Shown: positions 44,536 to 54,115, numbered from the stretch's first letter. The stretch is DNA of 64,000 nucleotides from Janthinobacterium violaceinigrum (GCF_009208555.1 NZ_WFLI01000006.1:62001-126000); one strand, 5' to 3'. Notes: generated by a model from the sequence alone, not told the origin. Translations and numbers: made by a program.

Positions 44536-47256
44536 ATGTCGAAACAGTTCAAGTTAACACCGCTCAGCCTTGGCGTACTGGCCATCCTGGGCGGCACCGC
44601 ATGGCAGGCGCACGCGCAAACGCAAGCGCCCGCAGCGGATCAGCAGGCAGCGGCCATCCCGCCAGCCGTCGTGGTCACCGGTTCGCGCATTCCCCGCGCC
44701 AGCCTGGAAGGCCCGTCTTCCGTCACCATCCTGACCGGCGATGAAATCACCAAGCAGGGCTACAAGAACGTCTTCGACGCGCTGACCAACCAGGTGCAGA
44801 ACAGCGGCTTCACGCAGGGCGAAGACTACGGCAACACCTTTACGCCGTCGGCCAATACCATCAGCCTGCGCGGCCTGGGGCCGAACCATACGCTGATCCT
44901 GCTGAACGGCCGCCGCCTGGCCGACTTCCCCATTGCCTATGATGGCGCCGTCAACTTCACCAACCTGGCGAACATCCCGTCGAGCATCGTCGAGCGCATC
45001 GAGATCCTCAACGGCGGCGCCTCGGCCATCTACGGCTCGGACGCGATCGCCGGCGTGGTCAACGTGATCCTGAAAAAACAGACGGAAGGCTTCGACATCA
45101 ACGTCAAGGTCGGCGGCACTTCGCGCGGCGGCGCCGGCAACCAGCGCGTGCAGCTGACGGGCGGCGGCAATTTCGACAAGCTGCACACCCTGTTCAGCGT
45201 GGAACTGAGCCAGCGCGACCCGTTGTGGAGCATGGAGCGCGACTTCATGACCAGCCGCTCCGGCGTGCCGACCACGGTGGCCGCGCGCCGCACCCTGATG
45301 AAGGGCAAGGCCGGCAGCTATGTCGACCTGGGCGATACCTGCAACCAGTTCGGCGACATGTTCGGCGGCAGCGTGAGCAAGTACACGGCGTCGAATGGCA
45401 GCTATTGCGCCAGTCCGAAAGCCCGTCCCACCTTCTGGACCACGCAGACCAAGAACCAGAGCCAGAACGTGTTCGGCAGCGCCAATTACGAGCTCGATGC
45501 CGACACCACGCTGTTTGCCGACGTCCTGATCGGCAAAAACAAGACCGTCAACAATACGCGCGGCCCGTCGTGGACCTCGGCCTCGCTGAGCGGCAATTCC
45601 TTCCTGAACCAGAACAGCGGCGCCTACGAAGAGTGGACGCGCTTTATCTCGCCCGAGGAAATCGGCGGCGTGCAGCGCTACAACCGCAGCTGGGACGACC
45701 TGGCGACCGCCATCTCGCTGGGCGCCAAGGGCCGCATTCCGGGCAGCGCCTGGCAGTACGAGGCCAACTACAACGCGTCGGTCTACAAGAGCGAAGGGCG
45801 CAGGCCGCAGCTGCGCTCGAACATCGACAGCTTCTTCCTGGGACCGAAGCTGGGCACGGACGCAAATGGCGTGGCCATCTACGCGCCGGACCCCGCGCGC
45901 CTGGCGCAGCGCCTGACGCCGGCCGAATTCGACAGCATCAGCGGCTACAGTGTCAGCAAGGACAAGGCGTGGACGAATACGCTGAGCCTGGCCACGAATG
46001 GCGACCTGTTCCAGCTGCCTGCCGGCACGGCGAAGATCGCCACGATAGCCGAAGCGAGCAAGCAGGGCTTCAGCAACGAACCCGACGCGCGCATCGACGC
46101 AGGCTATTTCAACCTCGCCACCGGTTCGGGCACCACCGCCGGCACCCGTTCGCGCTATGCGCTGGGAGCGGAATTGAACTTGCCGCTGCATGAAAAGCTG
46201 ACCGGCACCGTCGCTGGCCGCTATGACCGCTACAGCTTTGCCGGCCGCAAGGAAGGCAAGTTCACTTACAACGGCGGCCTGGAATTGCGCCCGGCGCCGG
46301 ATCTGCTGTTCCGCGCCAACTACGCCACCAGCTTCCGCGCGCCGGACATGAACTACATCTACCAGGCACGCGGCAAGGGCTATTATTCGAGCACCACCGA
46401 CTATTACCGTTGCGACGCCGCGGGCAAGGCCATCGACGGCTGCGAATTCGCCAACAAGGCGCCGGGCGCCGATTACGTGCAGAACGGCAGCAAGGACCTG
46501 CAGTCGGAGAAGGGCAAGTCGTTCGGCGTGGGCGCCGTCTGGTCGCCGAGTTCCAATTTCGACGTGTCGGTCGATTACTGGAACATCAAGATCGACGACC
46601 TGGTGACGAACCTGAGCGCCGACAAGCTGCTGCGCGATGAATCCGATTGCCGCCTGGGCAAGGCCGACATCGGCTCGCCGACCTGTATCGACACCTTGGG
46701 CCGCATCGAGCGCTACGCGGCCAATGCCTTGAACAAGGCCGGCGAGATCAAGACCATCACCGTCAATCCGATCAACGCGGCCAAGCAAAGCAGCAGCGGC
46801 ATCGATATCAGCCTGAAGTATTTGCTGCGCACGACGGACTATGGCCGCTTTGCCTTCAAGGCCAACTACGCCCGGGTGCTGAGCAAGAAATCGCAGCAAT
46901 TCGCCGGTGACGCAGAGACCGATGAAACCAAGTCGATGACGAACATGGATTGGCCGGACAAGCTGAACCTGAGCGTCAACTGGGGCGCGGGCGCCTGGTC
47001 GAATACCTTGCTGGTGAGCCGCTACGGCAAGGTGCCGAATGCCGCCGGCAAGGCCTACCTGACGCCGACGGCGCTGGCCAATATCAGCAGCGTCTACCGC
47101 ATCAACGACCGCGCCACCGTCTCGCTGATCGTCAACAACGTGTTCGACAAGATCAAGCGCGACACCAGCAACGGCTGGCCGTACTACCCGATCGGCAATT
47201 ACAGCCCGCAAGGCCGCCAGGGATGGATCGAGTTTAACTACCACTTTGGTTCGTAA
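44536..47256 (+). CDS. TonB-dependent outer-membrane receptor
   Basis: A 906-residue receptor for active uptake across the outer membrane. The signal peptide ends near residue 27 (WQAHAQ). A TonB-box-like AVVVTGSRI follows, then the plug domain (SSVTILTGDEITKQGYKNVFDAL, ISLRGLGPNHTLILLNGRRLAD, VERIEILNGGASAIYGSDAIAGVVNVILKK). A 22-strand barrel with VNNVFDKI near the end finishes in WIEFNYHFGS. The plug and barrel resemble the large class that imports peptides, oligosaccharides or complex organics rather than classical siderophore receptors. The ATG at 44536 was chosen to start the signal peptide. Confidence 0.95.
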   Translation: MSKQFKLTPLSLGVLAILGGTAWQAHAQTQAPAADQQAAAIPPAVVVTGSRIPRASLEGPSSVTILTGDEITKQGYKNVFDALTNQVQNSGFTQGEDYGNTFTPSANTISLRGLGPNHTLILLNGRRLADFPIAYDGAVNFTNLANIPSSIVERIEILNGGASAIYGSDAIAGVVNVILKKQTEGFDINVKVGGTSRGGAGNQRVQLTGGGNFDKLHTLFSVELSQRDPLWSMERDFMTSRSGVPTTVAARRTLMKGKAGSYVDLGDTCNQFGDMFGGSVSKYTASNGSYCASPKARPTFWTTQTKNQSQNVFGSANYELDADTTLFADVLIGKNKTVNNTRGPSWTSASLSGNSFLNQNSGAYEEWTRFISPEEIGGVQRYNRSWDDLATAISLGAKGRIPGSAWQYEANYNASVYKSEGRRPQLRSNIDSFFLGPKLGTDANGVAIYAPDPARLAQRLTPAEFDSISGYSVSKDKAWTNTLSLATNGDLFQLPAGTAKIATIAEASKQGFSNEPDARIDAGYFNLATGSGTTAGTRSRYALGAELNLPLHEKLTGTVAGRYDRYSFAGRKEGKFTYNGGLELRPAPDLLFRANYATSFRAPDMNYIYQARGKGYYSSTTDYYRCDAAGKAIDGCEFANKAPGADYVQNGSKDLQSEKGKSFGVGAVWSPSSNFDVSVDYWNIKIDDLVTNLSADKLLRDESDCRLGKADIGSPTCIDTLGRIERYAANALNKAGEIKTITVNPINAAKQSSSGIDISLKYLLRTTDYGRFAFKANYARVLSKKSQQFAGDAETDETKSMTNMDWPDKLNLSVNWGAGAWSNTLLVSRYGKVPNAAGKAYLTPTALANISSVYRINDRATVSLIVNNVFDKIKRDTSNGWPYYPIGNYSPQGRQGWIEFNYHFGS

Positions 47257-47274
47257 TTCGTACTGGCCGCATCC

Positions 47275-47308
47275 AGCCGGAACAGCATCTGCTGTTCCGG
47301 CTTTTTTA
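47275..47308 (+). terminator. Rho-independent terminator of the TonB-dependent receptor gene
   Basis: AGCCGGAACAG (47275–47285) pairs with CTGTTCCGGCT (47292–47302) and is followed by T residues (47302–47307). It is a canonical strong terminator just past the receptor stop. Confidence 0.92.
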
Positions 47309-47381
47309 TTTTCCGGCGCGTTCTTTATCGGACCGCCCCTCTATAATTGCCCGCTTGTCCTCTCTCGATGGAGTCTGACCC

Positions 47382-49202
47382 ATGCTACGCCACGCCCTGC
47401 TGTCCACCGCCCTGTTCACCGTGTTTGCCGCCAGCGCGCAAGCCGCACCCGCCCTGACGACGGTGGCCGAGCGCTCCGCTTTCCTGCAGACGGGCCGCTA
47501 CGCGGAAGTGGAAGCCTTGTGCCGGCAGTTCCAGGCGCGCTATCCGAAGCAGGTGCGCTGCGTGGAGTTCGGCCGCACGCCGGAAAACCGCCCCATGCTG
47601 GCGCTGGCCGTGACGAATACGGGCGCGCTGACGCCGGCCGAAGCGGCGCGCCGCAAGCTGCCCGTGCTGCTGGTGCAGGGCGGTATCCATGCGGGCGAGA
47701 TCGATGGCAAGGATGCGGGCTTCCTGGCCTTGCGCGAAGCACTGGAAGGCAAGGCGGCGCCCGGCGCGCTGGACAAGCAGGTGCTGCTGTTCGTCCCCGT
47801 CTTCAACGTCGATGGCCATGAACGCTTCGGCCGGTGGAACCGTCCGAACCAGCGCGGTCCCGTGGAGATGGGATGGCGCAGCACGGCGCAAAACTACAAC
47901 CTGAACCGCGAATACATGAAGGCCGATACGCCCGAGATGCAGCACATGCTGGCGCTGGTCAATGCCTGGGATCCGCTGGTGTATGTCGACCTGCACGTCA
48001 CCGACGGCGCCCAGTTCGAACCGGACATCTCGATCCAGGTCGAACCTGTGCATGCGGGCGACGCGGCCCTGCGCGTGGCCGGCACGGCCTTGCGCGACCA
48101 GGTGCTGGCCGACCTGGCCAGCCAGGGATCGGACCCGAAGCCGTTCTACATGTCGTTTGCCGAAAACGACAATCCGCAATCGGGCTTTGTCGATTCGGCG
48201 CCGAACCCGCGCTTTTCGCACGGCTATTTCCAGCTGCGCAACCGCTTCGGCATGCTGGTGGAAACCCATTCGTGGAAAGACTATCCGACCCGCGTGCGCA
48301 TCACCCGCAACACCATCGTCTCGCTGCTGTCGCAAGTGGCGCAGCATGGCGCGCAGTGGCGGCAGACGGCGCTCGAGGCGGACCAGCGCGCAACGCAGCT
48401 GGCCGGCACCACCTTGCCGCTGACCTACAAGACGACGGACAAGAGCCGCATGATCGCGTTTCGCGGCTACGCCTACACGCGCACGCCATCCGAGGTGTCG
48501 GGCGCGCTGATGACGCGCTACGATGAAACCACGCCGCAGATCTGGAACGTGCCCCTGCGCGACGAGATCGTGCCCGACCTGCAGCTGGCCGCGCCGAAGG
48601 CCGGCTACCTGGTGCCCGCCGCGCAGGCGCAGATGGTGGCGGCCAAGCTGCGCCAGCATGGCGTGGCGTACCAAGTACTGGCTGGCGCATCCGGCAAGCT
48701 GCCGGTCGAAGCCTTCCGCGCCACGACGGTGAAATTCGGCGCGCAGTCGTTCGAAGGGCGCCAGACGGCAAGCGTGCAGGGCGAGTGGCAGCACGAGGAA
48801 CGCGAGGTCGGCGCAGGCGCGCTGTACGTGCCCGTCAACCAGGCCAAGGCACGCCTGGTCGTGGCCATGCTGGAGCCGCGCGCGCCCGATTCCCTGCTGG
48901 CCTGGGGCAGTTTCAATACGGCCTTCGAGCGCAAGGAATACATGGAGGAATATGTGGCCGAAGACGTGGCGCGCGCGCAGCTGGCGGCCGACCCGGCGCT
49001 GGCCGCGCAGTTTCACCAGAAGCTGGCCAGCGATCCCGCGTTTGCCGCCAGCCCGGCCGCGCGCCTGGAATTCTTCGCCCGCCGCCACGCTTCGTGGGAT
49101 GAGCGCCTGAACCTGTATCCGGTGTTGCGCACGGACGTCGCGCCGGCCGCTCTTGCCGCACCGCGGGCGCGCGCACCGGAGTTGCCAAAACAGGCAGATT
49201 AA
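47382..49202 (+). CDS. M14 family zinc carboxypeptidase, exported
   Basis: A 606-residue secreted metallopeptidase. A signal peptide (MLRHALLSTALFTVFAASAQA) is cleaved about residue 21. The zinc ligands appear as HxxE in GGIHAGEIDGKDAGF (near 105–120) and the third His in YVDLHVTDG (near 207). The catalytic Glu is probably in LVETHSW (near 290). The C-terminal 250 residues have an unassigned beta-rich domain. It lies downstream of an exported S41 protease and a TonB-dependent receptor, suggesting extracellular or periplasmic peptide trimming, but a strong terminator separates it from the receptor. Confidence 0.9.
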   Translation: MLRHALLSTALFTVFAASAQAAPALTTVAERSAFLQTGRYAEVEALCRQFQARYPKQVRCVEFGRTPENRPMLALAVTNTGALTPAEAARRKLPVLLVQGGIHAGEIDGKDAGFLALREALEGKAAPGALDKQVLLFVPVFNVDGHERFGRWNRPNQRGPVEMGWRSTAQNYNLNREYMKADTPEMQHMLALVNAWDPLVYVDLHVTDGAQFEPDISIQVEPVHAGDAALRVAGTALRDQVLADLASQGSDPKPFYMSFAENDNPQSGFVDSAPNPRFSHGYFQLRNRFGMLVETHSWKDYPTRVRITRNTIVSLLSQVAQHGAQWRQTALEADQRATQLAGTTLPLTYKTTDKSRMIAFRGYAYTRTPSEVSGALMTRYDETTPQIWNVPLRDEIVPDLQLAAPKAGYLVPAAQAQMVAAKLRQHGVAYQVLAGASGKLPVEAFRATTVKFGAQSFEGRQTASVQGEWQHEEREVGAGALYVPVNQAKARLVVAMLEPRAPDSLLAWGSFNTAFERKEYMEEYVAEDVARAQLAADPALAAQFHQKLASDPAFAASPAARLEFFARRHASWDERLNLYPVLRTDVAPAALAAPRARAPELPKQAD

Positions 49203-49263
49203 TTGAAAGAAAATGTTATTCTCCGCTCGATGATGGCGCCGCCACCACGAGCAGAGACCAGCG

Positions 49264-50406
49264 ATGGGCAACAAGACACTGTATAACCAGCACCGCGAGA
49301 CGTTTTTTCGCCTCTGCGACGCCGTCGGCGAAAATCAGGTGGAACAGGTGCGCAGCCTGCTCGAGGCCACACCGCTGCTGTTGACCTTGCGCCGCTACAA
49401 CATGGATGACGGCGAATCGCTGCTGCATCTGGCCGCGGCCGGCGGCAGCCGCGACGTCTGCGTCCTGCTAGTGTCGCTGGGCCTGGACATCGACCTGCCC
49501 TTGCCCGGCTACCGCAACCATACGCCGCTGGACGCGGCGGCAAGCCATGGCCATCTGGATACCTGCCGCTGGCTGCTCGAGCAGGGTGCTGCCGTCGACG
49601 GCTTGCCGGACAATATACTGTCGCCGCTGGACAGCGCCTGCGTGGGCGGCCACCAGGACGTGGTGGCAATGCTGCTGCAGTGGGGCGCCAATCCGAACCG
49701 CCTGCATACGCGCTGGAACCAGGCGCCGGTCGATATCGCCACCGGCTGGGGTTTTCCCGCGATCGCCCAATTGCTCGCTGCCGCCGGCGGCGTCAGCATA
49801 CTCGACGTGCCGCAGCAGGCGGCCGCCTCGCCGCAGGAATCGATCCGCACCTTCATGCACAACAGCGCCGGCTGGGTATTGCCGGCCGTGTTCAGCCCGG
49901 ACAGCGGCGACGCGCGCTTTTCGCTGGGGACCAGCTGCATCGGCGGCAAGAGCGATTTCAAGTTGTTGTTTACGGCTGGCCTGTTCCAGCAATCCCCGAT
50001 GACCGAACTGGCCATCTGCCTGCCTGGCCGCTGGCCGCTGACGGTCCACGGCTTCGCGCAGCACAGCCCCTGGCGCTTTCCGGTGGCGCTGCTGGCACGC
50101 CTGGGACGGCGCACGCTCGACCAGGCCAGCCTGGCGGCGGGCGAGCTGTTGCGGCGCGACGACCCGCACCTGGCGGACCTGGCCTGGCCGGATGGCGTCG
50201 ACGCGCTGCTGGCCATCGACAAGCGCTGGAATCTGGAGCCGGAGGAGGACATTGCCGACGATGACAAGGTCACCATCTATCTGCTGGTGCCGGTGAAGTT
50301 CACGAAAAAAGGCGCGCCTGACGCCAGTGCCTTGCCGGCCTTGATGGAACGCAAGCTCAAAGGCAGCTGGAAAGTGTCTGCCTTGCCCGTCCCCGTCATT
50401 GGCTAG
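49264..50406 (+). CDS. Ankyrin-repeat protein with SUFU-like C-terminal domain
   Basis: A 380-residue cytoplasmic protein. About four ankyrin repeats span residues 35–165 (SLLHLAAAGGSRDVCVLLVS, TPLDAAASHGHLDTCRWLLE, SPLDSACVGGHQDVVAMLLQ, APVDIATGWGFPAIAQLLAA). The C-terminal half (about 190–380) contains TELAICLPGRWPL, WRFPVALLARLGRR and VTIYLLVPVKFTKK, reminiscent of bacterial suppressor-of-fused-like domains. In other bacteria such domains are found in immunity proteins of polymorphic toxin systems. No signal peptide and no toxin gene are seen. The function is open; the SUFU resemblance is from memory of motif style. Confidence 0.75.
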   Translation: MGNKTLYNQHRETFFRLCDAVGENQVEQVRSLLEATPLLLTLRRYNMDDGESLLHLAAAGGSRDVCVLLVSLGLDIDLPLPGYRNHTPLDAAASHGHLDTCRWLLEQGAAVDGLPDNILSPLDSACVGGHQDVVAMLLQWGANPNRLHTRWNQAPVDIATGWGFPAIAQLLAAAGGVSILDVPQQAAASPQESIRTFMHNSAGWVLPAVFSPDSGDARFSLGTSCIGGKSDFKLLFTAGLFQQSPMTELAICLPGRWPLTVHGFAQHSPWRFPVALLARLGRRTLDQASLAAGELLRRDDPHLADLAWPDGVDALLAIDKRWNLEPEEDIADDDKVTIYLLVPVKFTKKGAPDASALPALMERKLKGSWKVSALPVPVIG

Positions 50407-50505
50407 CGCGCACGTGGCCAGATCAAACCGGCCAGCTTGCAGCGATGTTATCCTGCCAATGCATCTTCCGCGTCCGCGCGCAACCTGTTCACGCATCGGT
50501 TTTTC

Positions 50506-51648
50506 ATGACACAAAAAATTCTTCTCCTGAGTGTCTCGGCCGGCGCCGGCCACATGCGTGCGGCGCAAGCCATCGAGGCGTATGCGGCGCGCGATGGCGG
50601 CGGCCCAGCGGCGCTGGCCCTGCATCTCGACGTGATGGAGTTCGTTACGCCCGCTTTCCGCAAGCTGTACACGGATTTGTATATCAAGCTGGTCAACAAG
50701 GCGCCCGCGCTGTGGGGCTATCTGTATCACGCCACCCACGATGCGCCGCGCGACAGCTCGATGCAGCGCCTGCGCCGCGCCGTCGAGCGCCTCAACACGC
50801 GCGCGCTGATGGCGCGGATCGCCGCCTTCCAGCCCGACGCCATCATCTGCACGCATTTCCTGCCGGCCGAACTGCTGTCGCGCGCCCTGCGCCAGCAACA
50901 GCTGGCTTGCCCCGTGTGGGTGCAGGTCACCGATTTCGACTTGCACCGCATGTGGGTGCACGAGCAGATGCAGGGCTATTTCGCCGCCACCGACGAAGTG
51001 GCGTTCCGCATGCGCCATGAAGGCATCCCAGCCGACCGCATCCACGTGACGGGCATCCCCGTCATGCCCGCGTTCGCGCAGGCGCCCGACCGCGTGCAGT
51101 GCGCGCAGGCGTGTGGCCTGGACCCGCGGCGCACGACGATCCTGCTGATGGGCGGCGGGGCTGGCCTCGGCAGCCTTGAAACGGTCGCCGCGCGCCTGCT
51201 GGCGTTGCCGGGCGACTTCCAGCTGATCGCGCTGGCGGGGAAAAACGCGGCCGCGCTGGCGGCGCTGCAGGCACTGGCCGACCAGTATCCGGGCCGCCTG
51301 CTGGCGCAAGGCTTTACCGGCGAAGTCGAGCGTCTGATGGCGTGCGCCGACCTGGTGATCACCAAGCCGGGCGGGCTGACCACGTCGGAATGCCTGGCGC
51401 TGGGCTTACCGATGATCGTCAACTCGCCGATTCCCGGGCAGGAAGAGCGCAATGCCGACTATCTGCTGGAGCAGGGCGTGGCCCTGAAGGCATTCGATGC
51501 CGTCACCCTGGAATACCGGGTGCGCCTGTTGCTCGAGCATCCCGAGCAGTTGCAATCGATGCGCGCAAAGGCGCTGGCCCTGGGCCGCCCGCGCGCCGCC
51601 CTGGACGTGCTGGCGCAGGTGCTGCGCGCCGGCGCCGTTCTTCAATAA
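50506..51648 (+). CDS. MGDG synthase-like / MurG-type glycosyltransferase
   Basis: A 380-residue GT28-family enzyme. The N-terminus MTQKILLLSVSAGAGHMRAA is the glycine-rich acceptor/membrane-binding loop of monogalactosyldiacylglycerol-synthase-type transferases. The C-terminal half has the nucleotide-sugar site (LLMGGGAGLGSLET, VERLMACADLVITKPGGLTTSE, ALGLPMIVNSPIPGQEERNADY). Such enzymes transfer a hexose or HexNAc from UDP-sugar to diacylglycerol or a related lipid at the inner membrane. The next gene, 10 bases on, is an exported phosphatase. The exact donor and acceptor cannot be read here. Confidence 0.88.
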   Translation: MTQKILLLSVSAGAGHMRAAQAIEAYAARDGGGPAALALHLDVMEFVTPAFRKLYTDLYIKLVNKAPALWGYLYHATHDAPRDSSMQRLRRAVERLNTRALMARIAAFQPDAIICTHFLPAELLSRALRQQQLACPVWVQVTDFDLHRMWVHEQMQGYFAATDEVAFRMRHEGIPADRIHVTGIPVMPAFAQAPDRVQCAQACGLDPRRTTILLMGGGAGLGSLETVAARLLALPGDFQLIALAGKNAAALAALQALADQYPGRLLAQGFTGEVERLMACADLVITKPGGLTTSECLALGLPMIVNSPIPGQEERNADYLLEQGVALKAFDAVTLEYRVRLLLEHPEQLQSMRAKALALGRPRAALDVLAQVLRAGAVLQ

Positions 51649-51658
51649 CCAGGAAACC

Positions 51659-52231
51659 ATGATGCTGCATGTCATACTGTTGACCCTCGCCCTGGGGCTG
51701 GCCGCCGCGCCGGCCGGGGCGCAACCTTCGCCGCCACGCCATCCGGACTGGGCCACGCCGCTGCCGCAGGTGTCGAACCTGCACCAGGTCACGCCCGTCC
51801 TGTACCGCAGCGCCAGGCTGGATAGCGCCGACGTGGCCCAGTTGCAGGCGTTGGGCGTGAAGACGGTGATCAGCCTGCGCTCCTTCCACTCCGATACGCA
51901 GGTGCTGGAAGGCAGCGGCATCCGCGCCGTCCGCATCCCCATCAATACCTGGGCCATCCGCGACCGCCATGTGATCGACACCATGCGTGCCATCCGCGCC
52001 GCCGGACAGCAGGGCCCCGTGCTGCTGCATTGCCTGCACGGCGCCGACCGCACGGGCATGATGGCCGCCATGTACCGCATGCTGTACCAGGGCTGGCCGC
52101 GCGAGAAGGCGATCGACGAGCTGAAAAATGGCGGCTACGGCTACCACGCCGTGTGGAAGAATATCGAAAGCTACCTCCAGCGCGTGAATGTCGACGAACT
52201 ACGCACGCGTATCGATGCGCCACAACCCTGA
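51659..52231 (+). CDS. Exported dual-specificity/tyrosine phosphatase-like protein
   Basis: A 190-residue protein with a signal peptide (MMLHVILLTLALGLAAAPAGA, cut near residue 21). A compact cysteine phosphatase domain follows: PVLYRSARLDSADVAQLQAL at the start, the signature LLHCLHGADRTGM with the CX5R active site (Cys near 123), and a general-acid candidate Asp near residue 100 (IRDRHV). It starts 10 bases after the glycosyltransferase stop, so it is co-transcribed. Periplasmic location makes a lipid phosphate or sugar phosphate a more likely substrate than a protein. Confidence 0.88.
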   Translation: MMLHVILLTLALGLAAAPAGAQPSPPRHPDWATPLPQVSNLHQVTPVLYRSARLDSADVAQLQALGVKTVISLRSFHSDTQVLEGSGIRAVRIPINTWAIRDRHVIDTMRAIRAAGQQGPVLLHCLHGADRTGMMAAMYRMLYQGWPREKAIDELKNGGYGYHAVWKNIESYLQRVNVDELRTRIDAPQP

Positions 52232-52294
52232 TACCCCGCCAGCGCGCCACTTCAGGCATGATTGCGATTCCAATCACGTTTTTCCGGAATCCGC

Positions 52295-54115
52295 ATGGAA
52301 CACCACAGCTTTCTCATCAACATACTGTTTTACCTGGTGGCCGCCATCATCATGGTGCCGCTGGCCAAGCGCCTGGGCATGGGGGCCGTGCTGGGTTACC
52401 TGGTGGCCGGCGTCGTCATCGGTCCCTGGGGCCTGGGCCTGATCAAGAATGTCGAGGTGATCCTCAGCTTTTCCGAATTCGGCGTGGTGCTGCTGCTGTT
52501 TCTGATTGGCCTGGAGCTGGAGCCGAAGCGCTTGTGGCTGCTGCGCCGCCCCATTTTCGGCTGGGGCGGGGCGCAGGTGGGCGTCGTCAGCGCGGGACTG
52601 TGCGCCGTGGCCATGGCGTTTGGCGTGGACTGGCGCACGGCGCTGGTGGGCGCATTGGGGCTGTCGCTGTCGTCGACGGCCATCGTGCTGGCCACCCTGG
52701 GCGAACGCAAGCTGATGAGTACTCCGGCCGGTTCCGCCGGCTTTTCCATCTTGCTGTTCCAGGATATCGCCGCCATTCCCATGATCGCGCTGGTGCCGCT
52801 GCTGGGCGGCCTGGTCACGCATAGCGGCGAGCCGGGCTGGCTGCGCGTGGCCAAGCTGGCCGCCGTGCTGGCCGCCCTCGTGGTGGGCGGACGCTTTCTC
52901 GTCAACCCCATCCTGCGCTTCATCGCGAAGACGGACTTGCGCGAAATCTTCACGGCTTTTGCCCTGCTGCTGGTGATCGCCATCTGCGTGCTGATGGAGT
53001 CGGTGGGCCTGTCGATGGCGCTGGGCACCTTCATGGCGGGCGTGCTGCTGGCCGATTCCGAATACCGGCATGAGCTGATCAGCGACCTGGAACCGTTCAA
53101 GGGACTGTTGCTGGGCCTGTTTTTCATCGCCGTGGGCATGTCCGTCGATTTCGGCGTGCTGCGCGCCCAGCCGCTGCTGATCCTGGCCCTGGTGGCGGGC
53201 CTGCTGGCGGTCAAGATCGCCTTGCTGTATGTGCTGTCGAAGTTTTTCGACATTCCCCGCGGCCAGCAGCTGTTCTTCGCGCTGTTGCTGTCGCAAGGCG
53301 GGGAGTTCGCCTTCGTCGTGTTTGCCGCCGCCGAAGCCGCGCATGTGTTTGCGCCGGAAACGGCCGCGCTGCTGGTCGTGGTGGTGACCCTGTCGATGGT
53401 GGCCACGCCCTTGCTGCTGCTGTTGCACGATAAATTCGTCGCGCCGCGCCTGCAAGGCGACAAGAAGCGCCGCCCCGACGACCATATCGAGGCGCAGGAC
53501 AATCCCATCGTCATCGCCGGCTTTGGCCGCTTCGGCCAGATCATCGGCCGCCTGCTGGCGGCGAACAAGATCGGCGTGACGGTGCTGGACCACGACCCGG
53601 ACCAGATCGACCTGCTGCGCAAGTTCGGCTTCAAGGTGTTTTATGGCGACGCCACGCGCGTGGATCTGCTGGTGGCGGCCGGCATCGAGAAAGCGAAGGC
53701 GCTGGTGATCGCCATCGACAATGTGGACGACAGCCTGGCCCTGGTCGACGCCGTGCGCCTGCGCCTGCCCGAACTGACGATCCTGGCGCGCGCGCGCAAC
53801 GTCACGCATTACTATGAATTGATGAAGCGGGGCGTGACCCTGATCGAACGCGAGACCTTCGCCGCCGCCTTGCTGCTGGGCGAGCAGACCTTGCAGCAGG
53901 TGGGCTACAGCGCGGAGCGGGCGCAGCGCGCGGCCGGCATCTTTGGCCGGCATAACCTGAAAACCCTGCTGGAAGTGGCGCCGCACTTCCAGGACCAGCA
54001 AAAAGTCATGTCGCTCACGCGCCAGGCGCGCGAGGAGCTGGAAGACATGTTCGAGAGCGATGCGGCCGCGTTTGCGGCGGCTGAAACTTCGGGGTCAGAC
54101 CCTCAACACCGCTAA
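52295..54115 (+). CDS. CPA2 cation:proton antiporter (KefB/KefC-like) with TrkA-N domain
   Basis: A 606-residue inner-membrane protein. Twelve or thirteen membrane helices (about 5–385) are of the Na/H exchanger type, with FSEFGVVLLLFLIGLELEPKRLW and the ALGTFMAGVLLADSEYRHEL motif. A cytosolic Rossmann TrkA-N domain follows (NPIVIAGFGRFGQIIGRLL, near 415). It probably exports K+ in exchange for H+ under NAD(H) or other regulation. The ATG at 52295 matches the usual N-terminus. The final codons (GSDPQHR) come from a GGGGTCAGACCC repeat, suggesting that the natural C-terminus was altered by the repeat. Confidence 0.93.
   Translation: MEHHSFLINILFYLVAAIIMVPLAKRLGMGAVLGYLVAGVVIGPWGLGLIKNVEVILSFSEFGVVLLLFLIGLELEPKRLWLLRRPIFGWGGAQVGVVSAGLCAVAMAFGVDWRTALVGALGLSLSSTAIVLATLGERKLMSTPAGSAGFSILLFQDIAAIPMIALVPLLGGLVTHSGEPGWLRVAKLAAVLAALVVGGRFLVNPILRFIAKTDLREIFTAFALLLVIAICVLMESVGLSMALGTFMAGVLLADSEYRHELISDLEPFKGLLLGLFFIAVGMSVDFGVLRAQPLLILALVAGLLAVKIALLYVLSKFFDIPRGQQLFFALLLSQGGEFAFVVFAAAEAAHVFAPETAALLVVVVTLSMVATPLLLLLHDKFVAPRLQGDKKRRPDDHIEAQDNPIVIAGFGRFGQIIGRLLAANKIGVTVLDHDPDQIDLLRKFGFKVFYGDATRVDLLVAAGIEKAKALVIAIDNVDDSLALVDAVRLRLPELTILARARNVTHYYELMKRGVTLIERETFAAALLLGEQTLQQVGYSAERAQRAAGIFGRHNLKTLLEVAPHFQDQQKVMSLTRQAREELEDMFESDAAAFAAAETSGSDPQHR

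Noticed and set aside
44554..47244. A long minus-strand open frame of nearly 900 codons
   Set aside because: It is fully antisense to the TonB-dependent receptor gene, whose plug and barrel motifs are certain. No ribosome site or known domain.
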